Translations under genes and position numbers: made by a program
Notes under the pieces: generated by a model
What the model saw: the letters and a program-made list of their open reading frames with translations, nothing else
Databases searched by the model: none
What the model was told of the DNA's origin: nothing
NCBI GenBank assembly: GCA_947593615.1
Contig: CANQDR010000006.1
Location: 19,482-83,481, forward strand
Reading direction: 5' to 3'
Source of the DNA: an uncultured Clostridia bacterium
GTDB taxonomy: Bacteria; Bacillota; Clostridia; Oscillospirales; Acutalibacteraceae
DNA length: 64,000 nucleotides
Shown: piece after piece, positions 63,978-64,000 of the stretch
Position numbering within the stretch: the stretch's first letter is position 1
Layout: the number at the start of each line of letters is the position of its first letter

Positions 63978-64000
63978 AGTACTACGACTACTACTGCATA

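Overview
The window looks like a chromosomal segment of an AT-rich, low-GC Gram-positive anaerobe of the class Clostridia, most likely the Ruminococcaceae/Oscillospiraceae. Reasons: GatCAB-dependent aminoacylation genes beside aspS, a short type-3-like ProRS, PduL as a lone phosphotransacylase, a TrpB2-type enzyme, DUF951-prfA-Sua5 order, consensus sigma-A promoters with 17-bp spacers, and AGGAGG-type ribosome sites throughout. The genus is inference; no rRNA is present.

Layout. 1-8.3 kb: an accessory ABC-transporter cluster (one ABC-2 permease, two ATPases, three FtsX-like permeases) wrapped around a small secreted protein with its own perfect promoter; it carries a 558-bp identical direct repeat and a truncated ATPase fragment. 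8.4-10.1 kb: a TraX-like membrane protein and an aquaporin. 10.2-18.2 kb (minus strand): a compact aromatic amino acid operon, aroE-aroK-aroF-tyrA-aroB-aroA-aroC-pheA, lacking only a dehydroquinate dehydratase. 18.4-26.2 kb: acpP, proS, metA, a 50-residue small gene, an FAD oxidoreductase, a small helical protein, an esterase, a 99-bp tandem repeat array, pduL and a family-4 uracil-DNA glycosylase. 26.3-30.6 kb: an ABC ATPase and a 1138-residue permease with a long coiled coil. 30.8-36.3 kb: aspS-gatC-gatA-gatB and a small membrane protein. 36.3-39.9 kb (minus): a TIM-barrel epimerase, a GNAT acetyltransferase, a HAD phosphatase and trpB2.

40.1-48.7 kb is a phosphate regulon: pstS-pstC-pstA-pstB-phoU, a PhoP/PhoR two-component pair and a Na/Pi cotransporter with a PhoU-like tail. 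PstS has its two halves in swapped order compared with the usual protein, and Pho-box-like TTTACA repeats lie upstream of pstS and of the cotransporter. 48.9-56.0 kb is a cell-envelope region: an M23 peptidase, a lipoprotein, an MBOAT acyltransferase with a DHHW/AlgX-like partner, a GT-C membrane glycosyltransferase and a patatin. 56.2-61.2 kb is a housekeeping operon: DUF951, prfA, Sua5/TsaC, coaE, a lytic transglycosylase and an M18 aminopeptidase.

61.3 kb to the end begins with tRNA-Arg(ACG) and turns into an AT-rich accessory tail: an 82-residue basic protein, a gene-free stretch of about 650 bp with strong hairpins, a DUF5710-type protein with two CxxC pairs flanked by near-identical hairpins, and an unknown membrane protein. 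Inside the gene-free stretch a perfect minus-strand promoter (TTGACA-17-TATAAT) fires into a roughly 180-nt structured segment ending in a terminator hairpin. I interpret this as an unannotated small RNA. It and the secreted-protein/ABC locus are the most promising candidates for something undescribed.
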